Assembly (NCBI GenBank): GCA_005778215.1
Contig: SXKB01000256.1
Location: forward strand, 1-35,492
Source of the DNA: Actinomycetota bacterium
Lineage (GTDB): Bacteria; Actinomycetota; Acidimicrobiia; Acidimicrobiales; Ilumatobacteraceae
DNA: 35,492 nt
Reading direction: 5' to 3'
A program made the position numbers and the translations under genes. Shown piece after piece: positions 8,908 to 17,080 of this stretch. Below the pieces are notes generated by a model, which saw nothing but the letters and a program-made list of their open reading frames with translations, did not search any database and had not been told where the DNA came from. Within the stretch, counting starts at the first letter, position 1, and each line of letters starts with the position of its first letter.

Positions 8908-9807
8908 TCACACCGCGAGCTGCGCGCCCACGACGACCACCGCCAGGCCGACGACGATGTACGTGCGGATGTCGCGACCGGTGCGCGTCCACATCGGCCC
9001 GCCGAGCGCCTTCGACCACACGTTGGTGCCACCGTGGATCATCACGGCCGGCCACACGCTGCCGGTGTGGTGCCACGCCACGGTCATCAGCCCCGACAGC
9101 GCCACGCAGAGCAGCACGAACTGGGCCTGGAGGGTGATGAACCGACGCCACTTCGGCTGGTGCAACAGGGCCGGCACCTCGCGCGGCAGGTGCCACGCCC
9201 ACCAGGCCACCGCCAGCACCACGGTGGGCCACCACATCGTGCCCGTCGTGGCCACCAGCACCGGCAGTGCGAAGCCGCGCCACCCCAGCTCCTCCAGCGA
9301 GCCACCCTCGTCGACGAACATGCCCCCGACGATGCGCCGCCACCGTCGAGTGACCGGTTGGTCGCGCAGCAGTGGTGGCACCGGCTCCACCGGGAAGCGC
9401 GCCGCCACGCGCAGGTACGCCACCGAGACCACCACGAACACGGCGAGGATGACCGCATAGGTGATGAGTGCCGCGGTGGTGCTGCGGTCGTGCCATGGCG
9501 CCAGTCGCCACAGCAGTGCCCGGACACCGGCGACACCGCTGCCGAACACCGACGTCACGATCGCGGCGATCGACGGGGCCGCGGCGAACACGAGGATGAT
9601 GGTGGCGAACGGTTGCGTGCGGCAGAAGCGCGCGATCGACACCGTGTTCGCGTAGGTGTCGTGCGCGTCGAACCAGGCGAACATCTCGGGGAACACGCGC
9701 CGCGTCTCGGGCCGTGCGGCCTGCACGCGGCCGGCGTAGACCATCACGCCGCACACCACCGCCAACGCGATCGCGTAGTACAGCCCGAGTGACGCCCAGC
9801 CGGTCAC
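8908..9807 (-). CDS. CPBP-family (Abi/CAAX protease-like) intramembrane protein
   Basis: Multi-TM sequence with EELGWRG (EExxxR), WHLP and HGGTN motifs typical of CPBP proteins. GTG start in GTGA overlap at 9804-9807. Confidence 0.78.
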   Translation of the reverse strand: MTGWASLGLYYAIALAVVCGVMVYAGRVQAARPETRRVFPEMFAWFDAHDTYANTVSIARFCRTQPFATIILVFAAAPSIAAIVTSVFGSGVAGVRALLWRLAPWHDRSTTAALITYAVILAVFVVVSVAYLRVAARFPVEPVPPLLRDQPVTRRWRRIVGGMFVDEGGSLEELGWRGFALPVLVATTGTMWWPTVVLAVAWWAWHLPREVPALLHQPKWRRFITLQAQFVLLCVALSGLMTVAWHHTGSVWPAVMIHGGTNVWSKALGGPMWTRTGRDIRTYIVVGLAVVVVGAQLAV

Positions 9808-10925
9808 TTGTGCCCCGATGCGCCGAAGTGATGGGGGGCCGCGTGCAACGCGAACGGGTTGTCGTGCCACCCCGTGTCGTCGGCGAGGTCGGCCAGGCGT
9901 CGCCCGATCTCGGGAACGAACTTGAACCCGTGCCCACTCAGCCCCACGCCCACCAGGATGTCACCGATTCGGTCGAGCACGAAGTCCTCCGTCGGGGTGG
10001 ATGCGTACAGGCACGTCGACGCGTCCACCGGTGTCGGGTCGACGCCGGGCAGGTTCGCCGCCGCCCACTCCTGCAGGCGCTGCCACGACGTGGGTTCCAC
10101 CTCGTACGTGCGGTGGTCGGGATGCACCACCGGACCCGTGTGGTGCTCGCCCACCTTCACCAGCCCCTCGGGCGTGGTCATGCCGTAGTGCCGCAACTTG
10201 GCGCGATCGATGAATGTCGGCCAGGCGAACTGCCCACGCGGTCGGAAGAACGCGAGCTGTTCCTTGGTGACGCGATACCCGGGCAGGTCGACCACGCCCG
10301 CCAGCAGCGACGGCGCCCACGCGCCCGTGGTGACCACCGCAACGCCGGCGCGCACCGTGCGGTCGCCCAGGTGCACCACCACACCCGCGTCGGTCTGTTC
10401 CACCCGCGTGACCTCGGTGACGGCCTGCAGCGTCGCACCGTGCTGCACCGCCAGGCGACGCAGCACCGACACGGCCCGATCGGCGTGCACCGTGCCGCCG
10501 TCGGCGTGGAACAGGACGTCGCCGTCGAACCGCATGCCCGGGTAGCGACGCTGCGCGTCGACCGCGTCGAACCGCTCCATCGCCACGCCCACGGCAGTGG
10601 TGCACTGTTCGATCTCGTCGAGCTCCTCGGCGAAGCCCGTGTCGATGGCACCCGTGCGCGACAGCAGCGGCACGCCCGCTGCACGTTCGAGTTCGCCCCA
10701 CCCGTCGAGCGCATCGAGTGCGAACCGCACGTAGGCCGGATCGGTGTGACCCAACCGCACGATGCGCTCGGTGCCGTGCGACGAACCCCGCCGATGGCCG
10801 GGCTCGAACCGGTCGACCGCCAACACCGAACGGCCTCGCCGCGCGCAGTGCCAGGCCGTGGCCGAACCGGCAGCGCCACAACCGACCACCACCACGTCGA
10901 ACACGTCGACGCGGTCGGCACTCAC
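9804..10925 (-). CDS. FAD-dependent sarcosine oxidase / N-methyl-amino-acid oxidase (MSOX/MTOX family)
   Basis: N-terminal dinucleotide fold VVVVGCGAAGSATAWHCARRG; GSSHGTERIVRLGH; TCLYASTPTEDFVLDRI (covalent-FAD Cys region of the MSOX/MTOX family); GLSGHGFKFVPEIG. GTG start in overlap 10922-10925. Confidence 0.87.
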   Translation of the reverse strand: MSADRVDVFDVVVVGCGAAGSATAWHCARRGRSVLAVDRFEPGHRRGSSHGTERIVRLGHTDPAYVRFALDALDGWGELERAAGVPLLSRTGAIDTGFAEELDEIEQCTTAVGVAMERFDAVDAQRRYPGMRFDGDVLFHADGGTVHADRAVSVLRRLAVQHGATLQAVTEVTRVEQTDAGVVVHLGDRTVRAGVAVVTTGAWAPSLLAGVVDLPGYRVTKEQLAFFRPRGQFAWPTFIDRAKLRHYGMTTPEGLVKVGEHHTGPVVHPDHRTYEVEPTSWQRLQEWAAANLPGVDPTPVDASTCLYASTPTEDFVLDRIGDILVGVGLSGHGFKFVPEIGRRLADLADDTGWHDNPFALHAAPHHFGASGHK

Positions 10926-11761
10926 TGGTTCCACGCGCCGGCTTCGAAGTCGGCGACCTCGACCGCCAGCCATGCGCGTTCGAATGCGCTCGGCACGTCG
11001 TGTGCCGTGATGCGCACGGTGCGCACGTCGACACGTTCCACATCGACGAACCGCTCGATGCGATCGGCCTGACGGTGCGAGAGCGTGTCGATCTCGATGA
11101 CGGTCGGCGTGTTCACCACCAGCGGCGCCACCGCGGCGCGGTTGCGCACTGCTGCTTCGGCCGCCATGCGGATCATCTCGGTGGTGGTGGGCAGCGGCAG
11201 ACACCGTGCGTTCTGCCGCCCGGTCGTGTGCTTCACGGTGACCGCAGTGATGCCCGGCACGAACTGCGCCGCCTCGTCGGCGACGTACTGATCGCCCGTC
11301 ACCCGCACCACCGGCAGACCGTGGTGACCTGCCACGGCGGCTGTGATGGCCGTCTCGCCGATCGGCCGGCCGTTCAAGCGGAACTGCCCCACCACGCCGC
11401 CGTGCCACGTGTGGGACAGCAACCCGTCGGTGCCCGCCATCGAGTGGTAGCCCACCAGCAGCGCGCACGAGAACGACGAGTCGAGACCCTCCACCTGGCA
11501 CATCGTGCGGCCGGCCGCAGGGCCACGATGGGCCACCACGCCGGCTGGCAGGTCGTCGAACAACAGGTTGCGCATGCCGGCATGGCCGTCGACCACCAGC
11601 ACCTCGGTGGCCCCTGCCGCGAACGCACCCTCCGCAGCGGCGATCACGTCGCCGGTCATCCACCGACGAGCGCGTTCCCAGCCTGCGGTGCCCTGCGTGA
11701 GCTCCTCGCCGTGCACCACACCGCTGATGCCCTCCATGTCGGCGGAGATGAACACCTTCAC
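10922..11761 (-). CDS. M55-family D-aminopeptidase (DppA-like)
   Basis: VKVFISADMEGISGVVHGEEL start, VVDGHAGMRNLLFDDLP, HTWHGGVVGQFRLNGRPIGET: characteristic of M55 D-aminopeptidases. GTG start in overlap 11758-11761. Confidence 0.87.
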   Translation of the reverse strand: MKVFISADMEGISGVVHGEELTQGTAGWERARRWMTGDVIAAAEGAFAAGATEVLVVDGHAGMRNLLFDDLPAGVVAHRGPAAGRTMCQVEGLDSSFSCALLVGYHSMAGTDGLLSHTWHGGVVGQFRLNGRPIGETAITAAVAGHHGLPVVRVTGDQYVADEAAQFVPGITAVTVKHTTGRQNARCLPLPTTTEMIRMAAEAAVRNRAAVAPLVVNTPTVIEIDTLSHRQADRIERFVDVERVDVRTVRITAHDVPSAFERAWLAVEVADFEAGAWNQ

Positions 11762-13506
11762 GAGCGAGCCTCCGGACCGGGTTGTGCGCCGCGCACCACG
11801 TGGCCCGGTGTGGCACCGGTCCACTGGCCGTCGACGAACGTGATGGCACCGGACTTCACGGTCCAACGGTAGCCATCGGCCGCTTGCAGCAACCGGGTGC
11901 CGCCGGCCGGGAGGTCGGCCACCAGACGGGGCGGGTGCAGCTGCAGCGCAGCGAGGTCGATCACGTTCAGGTCGGCCAGATAGCCGGGGGCCACCACACC
12001 GCGATCGTGCCAACCGACGTGGCGCGCCGGGCGCTGCGTCTGATGGTGCACCACGTGCTCGAGCGGCAGCCCGGGGCCACGGGTGCGATCACGGCACCAG
12101 TGCGCCACCGCGGTGGTGGGGAACGTGGCGTCACAGATGAAGTTGCAGTGCGCGCCGCCGTCGCTGAGCCCGAACACCACGTTCGGCGCCGTCATCATCT
12201 CGCGCACGTCGTCGAGGTTGCCGCCCGCGTAGTTGTTGAGCGGCATGTAGAACATGTCACCGCCGTCGTTCGCCACCAGCAGGTCGTAGGCGAGGTCGAT
12301 CGGGGCGCGACCCGACCGTGCCGCGAGCGCCGCCACCGACCGGTCGGCGGTGGGCTCGTAATCGGGCGGATCGCCCAGCGGGAACATGCGGTCGAACGCG
12401 CTCAGCACCATCGACACCAGCCCTCGCGGCATGTGGTGCGGGTGCTCCTCGATGATGCGCGCCTTCACGCTGTCGTCGCGCAGCGCGGCCACGCGTTCGG
12501 CGAGCGACAGCTTCGCGATGCGTCGATACGTGGGCGTGGCCTGCAACGGGTTCACCGACCCCGACAGCCCGAGCAGCAGACCGATGGGCCGCGGCGCCAC
12601 CTGCCCCTTCACGTCGAGCCCCTCGGCACACAGCTCGTCGATCACTGCGAGCATGTCGCGCCAGCGATGAGCGACCGCGTCGACCTGCTCCACCGTGAAC
12701 GACAACGGCCGCCGCACCTCGCGGGCGATGCGGCGCAGCAGCGCGATCTCGCGTTCGGCATGGTCGGGCTGGTCGGTGAGGTACAGGTCGCTCACCAGCT
12801 GCACCACGCCACGTCCGCTGGTGGTGAGCGCCGACGCGATGCCGATGAGCTCCTCAGCGCTCGCGGTCATGGTGCCGACGTACTCGCCTGTGCCCGTGCG
12901 ATGGATCATCGTGCGCGACGTCGCGAAGCCCAGCGCGCCGGCATCGAGCGCCTCGCCGACCAGACGGCTCATTGCTTCGATCTCGTCGGCGGTGGGGGCG
13001 ACGGTGTGGTCGGCGCCGCGCTCGCCCATCACGTAGGCGCGCAGCGCGGCGTGCGGTACGTGCGAGCCGATGTCCACCGTGTGCGGCACGCGGTCGACGG
13101 CGTCCAGATACTCGGGGAAGCTCTCCCAGTCCCACGGCAGACCCTCGGCGAGTGCCGTGCCCGGGATGTCCTCCACGCCCTCCAGCAGGCCGATCAACCA
13201 GTCGTGGCGATCGGGGCGCGCGGGCGCGAACCCGACACCGCAGTTGCCCATCGCGATCGACGTCACGCCGTTCACCGACGACGGCTCCACCACGGGGTCC
13301 CAGGTCACCTGGCCGTCGTAGTGGGTGTGGATGTCGACCCAACCGGGTGCCACCACCAGGCCGTCGGCGTCGATGTGCTCGCGGGCGTCGCCGAGCGACG
13401 GTCCCACCTCGACGATCCGCCCCCCGGCGATCGCCACGTCGGCCACACGGCCGGGCGCCCCGGTGCCGTCGACCACCAACCCGTTGCGGATCACGAGATC
13501 ATGCAT
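11758..13506 (-). CDS. N-acyl-D-amino-acid deacylase / D-aminoacylase (amidohydrolase superfamily)
   Basis: MHDLVIRNGLVVDGTGAPGRVADVAI, PGWVDIHTHYDGQVTWDP, GLSDGGAHCNF: D-aminoacylase-type amidohydrolase. ATG at 13506. Confidence 0.87.
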   Translation of the reverse strand: MHDLVIRNGLVVDGTGAPGRVADVAIAGGRIVEVGPSLGDAREHIDADGLVVAPGWVDIHTHYDGQVTWDPVVEPSSVNGVTSIAMGNCGVGFAPARPDRHDWLIGLLEGVEDIPGTALAEGLPWDWESFPEYLDAVDRVPHTVDIGSHVPHAALRAYVMGERGADHTVAPTADEIEAMSRLVGEALDAGALGFATSRTMIHRTGTGEYVGTMTASAEELIGIASALTTSGRGVVQLVSDLYLTDQPDHAEREIALLRRIAREVRRPLSFTVEQVDAVAHRWRDMLAVIDELCAEGLDVKGQVAPRPIGLLLGLSGSVNPLQATPTYRRIAKLSLAERVAALRDDSVKARIIEEHPHHMPRGLVSMVLSAFDRMFPLGDPPDYEPTADRSVAALAARSGRAPIDLAYDLLVANDGGDMFYMPLNNYAGGNLDDVREMMTAPNVVFGLSDGGAHCNFICDATFPTTAVAHWCRDRTRGPGLPLEHVVHHQTQRPARHVGWHDRGVVAPGYLADLNVIDLAALQLHPPRLVADLPAGGTRLLQAADGYRWTVKSGAITFVDGQWTGATPGHVVRGAQPGPEARS

Positions 13507-13587
13507 CGCCCCAGGTTGGTGCCGGGCGGCTGTGCCAAGTCGCCAACGAAGCGCGCAGCTCGCTGTGCGATCGAACAACGCCGCGCG

Positions 13588-13923
13588 TCAGTCGAGCATC
13601 TTCATCTCGTCGATCTGACCGTCGGTGAGGTGGAATGCCACGGCCGCCTCGAACTGCCGACCGCTGTCGTCGTCGATGCGTTCGTGATCGACCACCCAGT
13701 CGCCGACCGCGATGCGGTTCAGGATGGTGGCGCGCCGGCCCACCACGGCGAACACCGGCACGTACGCCTCGCGCAGTTGCTCGTAGCCCTCGGCGCGCAC
13801 GGTGCCGTTGCCCGTGGTGAGGCGGATGGTGGGCGCGAAACACGCCACGAAGTCGTCGAGGCGGTGCTCGTTGTACGCGGCCAGTTGACGGTTCACCGGG
13901 TGATCGTCGGGCAGTCCGTTCAT
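13588..13923 (-). CDS. SnoaL/NTF2-like small protein (paralog of 24708-25052)
   Basis: Small alpha+beta protein DDHPVNRQLAAYNEHRLDDFVACFAPTIRL...VRAEGYEQLREAY..., steroid-isomerase/SnoaL-like pattern; ATG in ATGA overlap with upstream PucR gene (13920-13923). Confidence 0.75.
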   Translation of the reverse strand: MNGLPDDHPVNRQLAAYNEHRLDDFVACFAPTIRLTTGNGTVRAEGYEQLREAYVPVFAVVGRRATILNRIAVGDWVVDHERIDDDSGRQFEAAVAFHLTDGQIDEMKMLD

Positions 13924-15521
13924 CGCAACCTCCACTGCAGCTCCAGCACGAATCGTGCGACCGGGTCACCGAGGTCGAGGTCGATCAGTTCGTGGATGCG
14001 CTTCAACCGATACCGCAGCGTGTTCGAGTGGATGTCGAGACGTGCTGCGGCCGCGCTCACGTCGCCGAACGCGTCGAGATAGGCCCCGAGCGTGGCCAGG
14101 TGATCGGTGTGATGCTCGGCATCGTGGCGCGCGAGCAGGTCGAGATGTGGGGTGCGGCAGCGCGGATCACCGACGAGACGTTCGCGCACGTGCCGCATCA
14201 CCACGTCGGACTGCACGTCGGTGATGGCGGCCACCTGCGACGTCGGGCGATCCTGCGCGAGCAGCGCGGCAAGGGTCTGCTCGGCCTCCCAGCGCGACGT
14301 GGCGAGTCCGCCGATGTCGACAGCGGCGCTACCGATGCCGGCGAACACGTCGCGCTTCAACGCGTGCGTGGCGCGCTGGGTGACGTCGCCCACCACTTCA
14401 CGGATCCGACGCGCCGTCACGCGGTCCGACTCCGGCACGATCACCAGCACCACACCGTCGAGGTCGACCGCGGCCGACCGGTCGTCGAGCAGCTCGAACT
14501 GCAACGACGCCACCTCGGCCAGCCGGCGCTGGCGCATGATGGCCGACGCTGCGTCGAGATCGCTGCGCTCGTGCACGCGCAGTGCCACCACCCGCAGCCG
14601 TTCACCGTCGCGTGGAGCCAGCAGCGAACCGGCCGACCCGTCGAGCGCCGCACGCACGGCCTCGGCGCGGCGGCGGCGCGCGACTTCGCCGGCACGTTGG
14701 TGCTGCAGCAACAACAGTGCCGCCTGTGCGGTGCTGGCCACCAGCGCGCGTTCGGCGTGGTCGTCGAACGGCATGTCGCCCTGCACCACCCAGATGGTGC
14801 CCAGCACCTCGTCGCCCGCGCGCACCGCGACCCCCAGGCGAGCACGCACCGGTGGTTCGGCGGTGGCCGGCAGGTGCACCACGGGCCCGTCGGCGAACAA
14901 CCGGCGGTACAGCGCCACCATGTCGTCGCGCGCCATCACGTAGTTGGGCACGCCGCGCCCGAGGATGGAGTCGCGGCGCACGTCGTCGATCGGCTGATCG
15001 AGGTTCGAGTACGCCACCACGCGCAGCTCGCGGTCCTCGATGGTGGTGGCGCCACCAACGGCCGCGGCGATGGCGTTCGCCAGCGCGAACAGGTCGCTCG
15101 GCCCGCCGTCGCCGGGGCCGGCCACGCCGGGCATCTCCACCAGCGTGCGCAGCAGCACGAACACCTGACCCCAGTCGGAAGTGCCCGGCGGCACCGCCAC
15201 GGCCACGGCGCCTGCGTCAGCGCGACTGCGCGCGACGGCGAGTTGATCCGGTGCCAGCTTCGCGATCAGCAGGGCGGCACCAGCGTCGTGAGCGCGGCGC
15301 AGCACGGCGTCGAACGCGTCGTCGACGGAGGAACAACCGACCAGGAGCACCACGTCGCCCGGCGCGAGCGCCGTGCTGTCGTCGGGGCTGACGATGAGCA
15401 CGCGGCGGGCCTCCACATCGACACCCGACGGCGCCGCCACCAACTCGAGGACCAGCGGAGACAGCCGCTCGAGCATGACACCGACCGTCAACGGAGCGTG
15501 CTCGGCATCGACGACGACCAT
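13920..15521 (-). CDS. PucR-family transcriptional regulator (CdaR-type C-terminal HTH)
   Basis: N-terminal PucR-like domain, SDLFALANAIAAAV middle region, C-terminal DIHSNTLRYRLKRIHEL HTH_30. ATG 15521. Confidence 0.88.
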   Translation of the reverse strand: MVVVDAEHAPLTVGVMLERLSPLVLELVAAPSGVDVEARRVLIVSPDDSTALAPGDVVLLVGCSSVDDAFDAVLRRAHDAGAALLIAKLAPDQLAVARSRADAGAVAVAVPPGTSDWGQVFVLLRTLVEMPGVAGPGDGGPSDLFALANAIAAAVGGATTIEDRELRVVAYSNLDQPIDDVRRDSILGRGVPNYVMARDDMVALYRRLFADGPVVHLPATAEPPVRARLGVAVRAGDEVLGTIWVVQGDMPFDDHAERALVASTAQAALLLLQHQRAGEVARRRRAEAVRAALDGSAGSLLAPRDGERLRVVALRVHERSDLDAASAIMRQRRLAEVASLQFELLDDRSAAVDLDGVVLVIVPESDRVTARRIREVVGDVTQRATHALKRDVFAGIGSAAVDIGGLATSRWEAEQTLAALLAQDRPTSQVAAITDVQSDVVMRHVRERLVGDPRCRTPHLDLLARHDAEHHTDHLATLGAYLDAFGDVSAAAARLDIHSNTLRYRLKRIHELIDLDLGDPVARFVLELQWRLR

Positions 15522-15569
15522 TCGGCCACGGTAGCCCTGCGCTTGACGGACGTCATACCGTGTCCCCCG
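15522..15569. promoter_or_regulatory. Compact divergent promoter/operator between PucR and serine hydrolase genes
   Basis: TACCGT (TANNNT-type -10) 6 nt before the minus-strand ATG (15533-15528) and 8 nt before the plus-strand ATG (15556-15561); perfect inverted repeat TGACG-GA-CGTCA at 15544-15555; no clear Shine-Dalgarno on the plus side. Confidence 0.55.
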
Positions 15570-16619
15570 ATGGCGCCCCTGCACACCCTCCTCGACGACT
15601 TCCTGGCTGCGCACGACGACATGCCGGGCGTGCTGCTGCACGTCGAGGCACCGTCGCTGGGATGCAGTTGGTCGGGTGGTGCCGGTGTGGTCGAGCGCGA
15701 CGGGTCGCCGCTGGCCGGCACCGAGTGCTTCCGCGTCGCCAGCATCACCAAGACGTTCGTCGCCGTCGCGGTGCTGCGGCTGGTGGAGCGCGGCGTGCTC
15801 GACCTCGACGACATCGCCCTGCCGCACATCCCCGAACCGGCCGCCTCGATGTTCCAGCGCGCCGTACCCGACGCGCCCGCCATCACCGTGCGCCATCTGC
15901 TGCAACACACCAGCGGCGTGTACGACTTCGGCAACGACACCCACTACCGACGCGCCATCGGCACCGACCCACAACGCGAGTGGTCGGCCACCGACCTCAT
16001 CGGCATCGCCTTCGAGCACGGCACGTCGTACTCGGCCCCCGGCGCCGAGTTCCACTACAGCGACACCGGTTACGTGCTGCTCGCACTGCTGCTCGAACAC
16101 CACACCGGGCTGCCCTTCGCCGCAGCACTCCGCGCCGAATCGGGCATCGACCAACTCGGTCTCACCCACACCTGGCTCGAGGGCAAGGAACCACTGCCCG
16201 GTGCCGCGCCGACCCGGGCCCATCAGTACCTCGGACCCAACGACACGTACGGCTTCAACCCATCGTTCGACGGGTACGGCGGTGGCGGGTTGGTGTCCAC
16301 CGGACGCGACCTCGCCACCTACGTGCGCGCCGTCGTGCACGGCGAGTTGCTGTCGCCCGCCACCACGGCCGCGATGCTCGACTGCTCCGTGCCCACCGAC
16401 CTCGGCGACCTCGGCCAGCGGATGGGCCTCGGCATCTTCCAGAGCACCATCGACGGCATCGAGCGCGTCGGTCACGAAGGATTCTGGGGCACGTGGATGT
16501 ACCACCTGCCCGAACACGACATCACCGTCGCCGGCGCACACACCTCCATCCCGTTCGACATGCCGGCCAAGCAACGGCTCATCAATGGGGCGGTGCAACT
16601 GCTGGCGGGTGGCGGGTGA
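15570..16619 (+). CDS. Class-C beta-lactamase-fold serine hydrolase (S12 family)
   Basis: SITK (SxxK) motif in FRVASITKTFVAVAVLRLVERG, YSDTGY second motif, HLLQHTSGV. ATG 15570. Confidence 0.87.
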   Translation: MAPLHTLLDDFLAAHDDMPGVLLHVEAPSLGCSWSGGAGVVERDGSPLAGTECFRVASITKTFVAVAVLRLVERGVLDLDDIALPHIPEPAASMFQRAVPDAPAITVRHLLQHTSGVYDFGNDTHYRRAIGTDPQREWSATDLIGIAFEHGTSYSAPGAEFHYSDTGYVLLALLLEHHTGLPFAAALRAESGIDQLGLTHTWLEGKEPLPGAAPTRAHQYLGPNDTYGFNPSFDGYGGGGLVSTGRDLATYVRAVVHGELLSPATTAAMLDCSVPTDLGDLGQRMGLGIFQSTIDGIERVGHEGFWGTWMYHLPEHDITVAGAHTSIPFDMPAKQRLINGAVQLLAGGG

Positions 16620-17080
16620 CCCCGTTCGAACGCGTCGTCGCCCACCTCGACGAGCTGGGCATCGAGTACCGGCTGATGCACCATGCCCCCACGCTCACCA
16701 GCCTGGAAGCCGCCGAGATCCGCGGTGTCGACGCGTCGCGCGGCGCGAAGTCGTTGGTGGTGAAGTCGAAGGACGGCATGGCGCAGTTCGTGGTGCCGGG
16801 TGACGCATTGCTCGACTGGGGTGCGGTGAAGGCCGCAGGGTTCCGCAAGCCACGCCTGGCCGACGAGGACGAACTGCTCGCCGCCACCGGTCTCACCAAG
16901 GGCAGCGTGCCGCCGTTCGGCAACCTGTTCGGTCTGCCCGTCTTCATCGACGAGGACGTGATCGACGTGCCGCTCGTGCAGTTCAACGCCGCATCGCTCA
17001 CCGACTCGGTGGAGATCGCCGGTGCCGAACTCGTACGCGCCACCGGCGGCACCATCGGTCGCTACCGGGCCCGACCGTGA
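16616..17080 (+). CDS. YbaK/EbsC-family aminoacyl-tRNA deacylase (editing domain)
   Basis: HHAPTLTSLEAAEIRGVDASRGAKSLVVKSKDGMAQFVVPGD..., GSVPPFGNLFGLPVFIDEDV. GTG starts in GTGA overlap at 16616-16619. Confidence 0.87.
   Translation: MTPFERVVAHLDELGIEYRLMHHAPTLTSLEAAEIRGVDASRGAKSLVVKSKDGMAQFVVPGDALLDWGAVKAAGFRKPRLADEDELLAATGLTKGSVPPFGNLFGLPVFIDEDVIDVPLVQFNAASLTDSVEIAGAELVRATGGTIGRYRARP

Noticed and set aside
15543-15548. TTGACG as a -35 box for the plus-strand promoter
   Set aside because: Only 7 bp from the TACCGT -10 candidate; spacing incompatible with a sigma70-type promoter. It is better explained as part of the TGACG-GA-CGTCA dyad.
13992-15569. N-terminal extension of the S12 hydrolase ORF (13992-16619)
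   Set aside because: The extension is antisense to PucR and lacks homology; the real start is the ATG at 15570.
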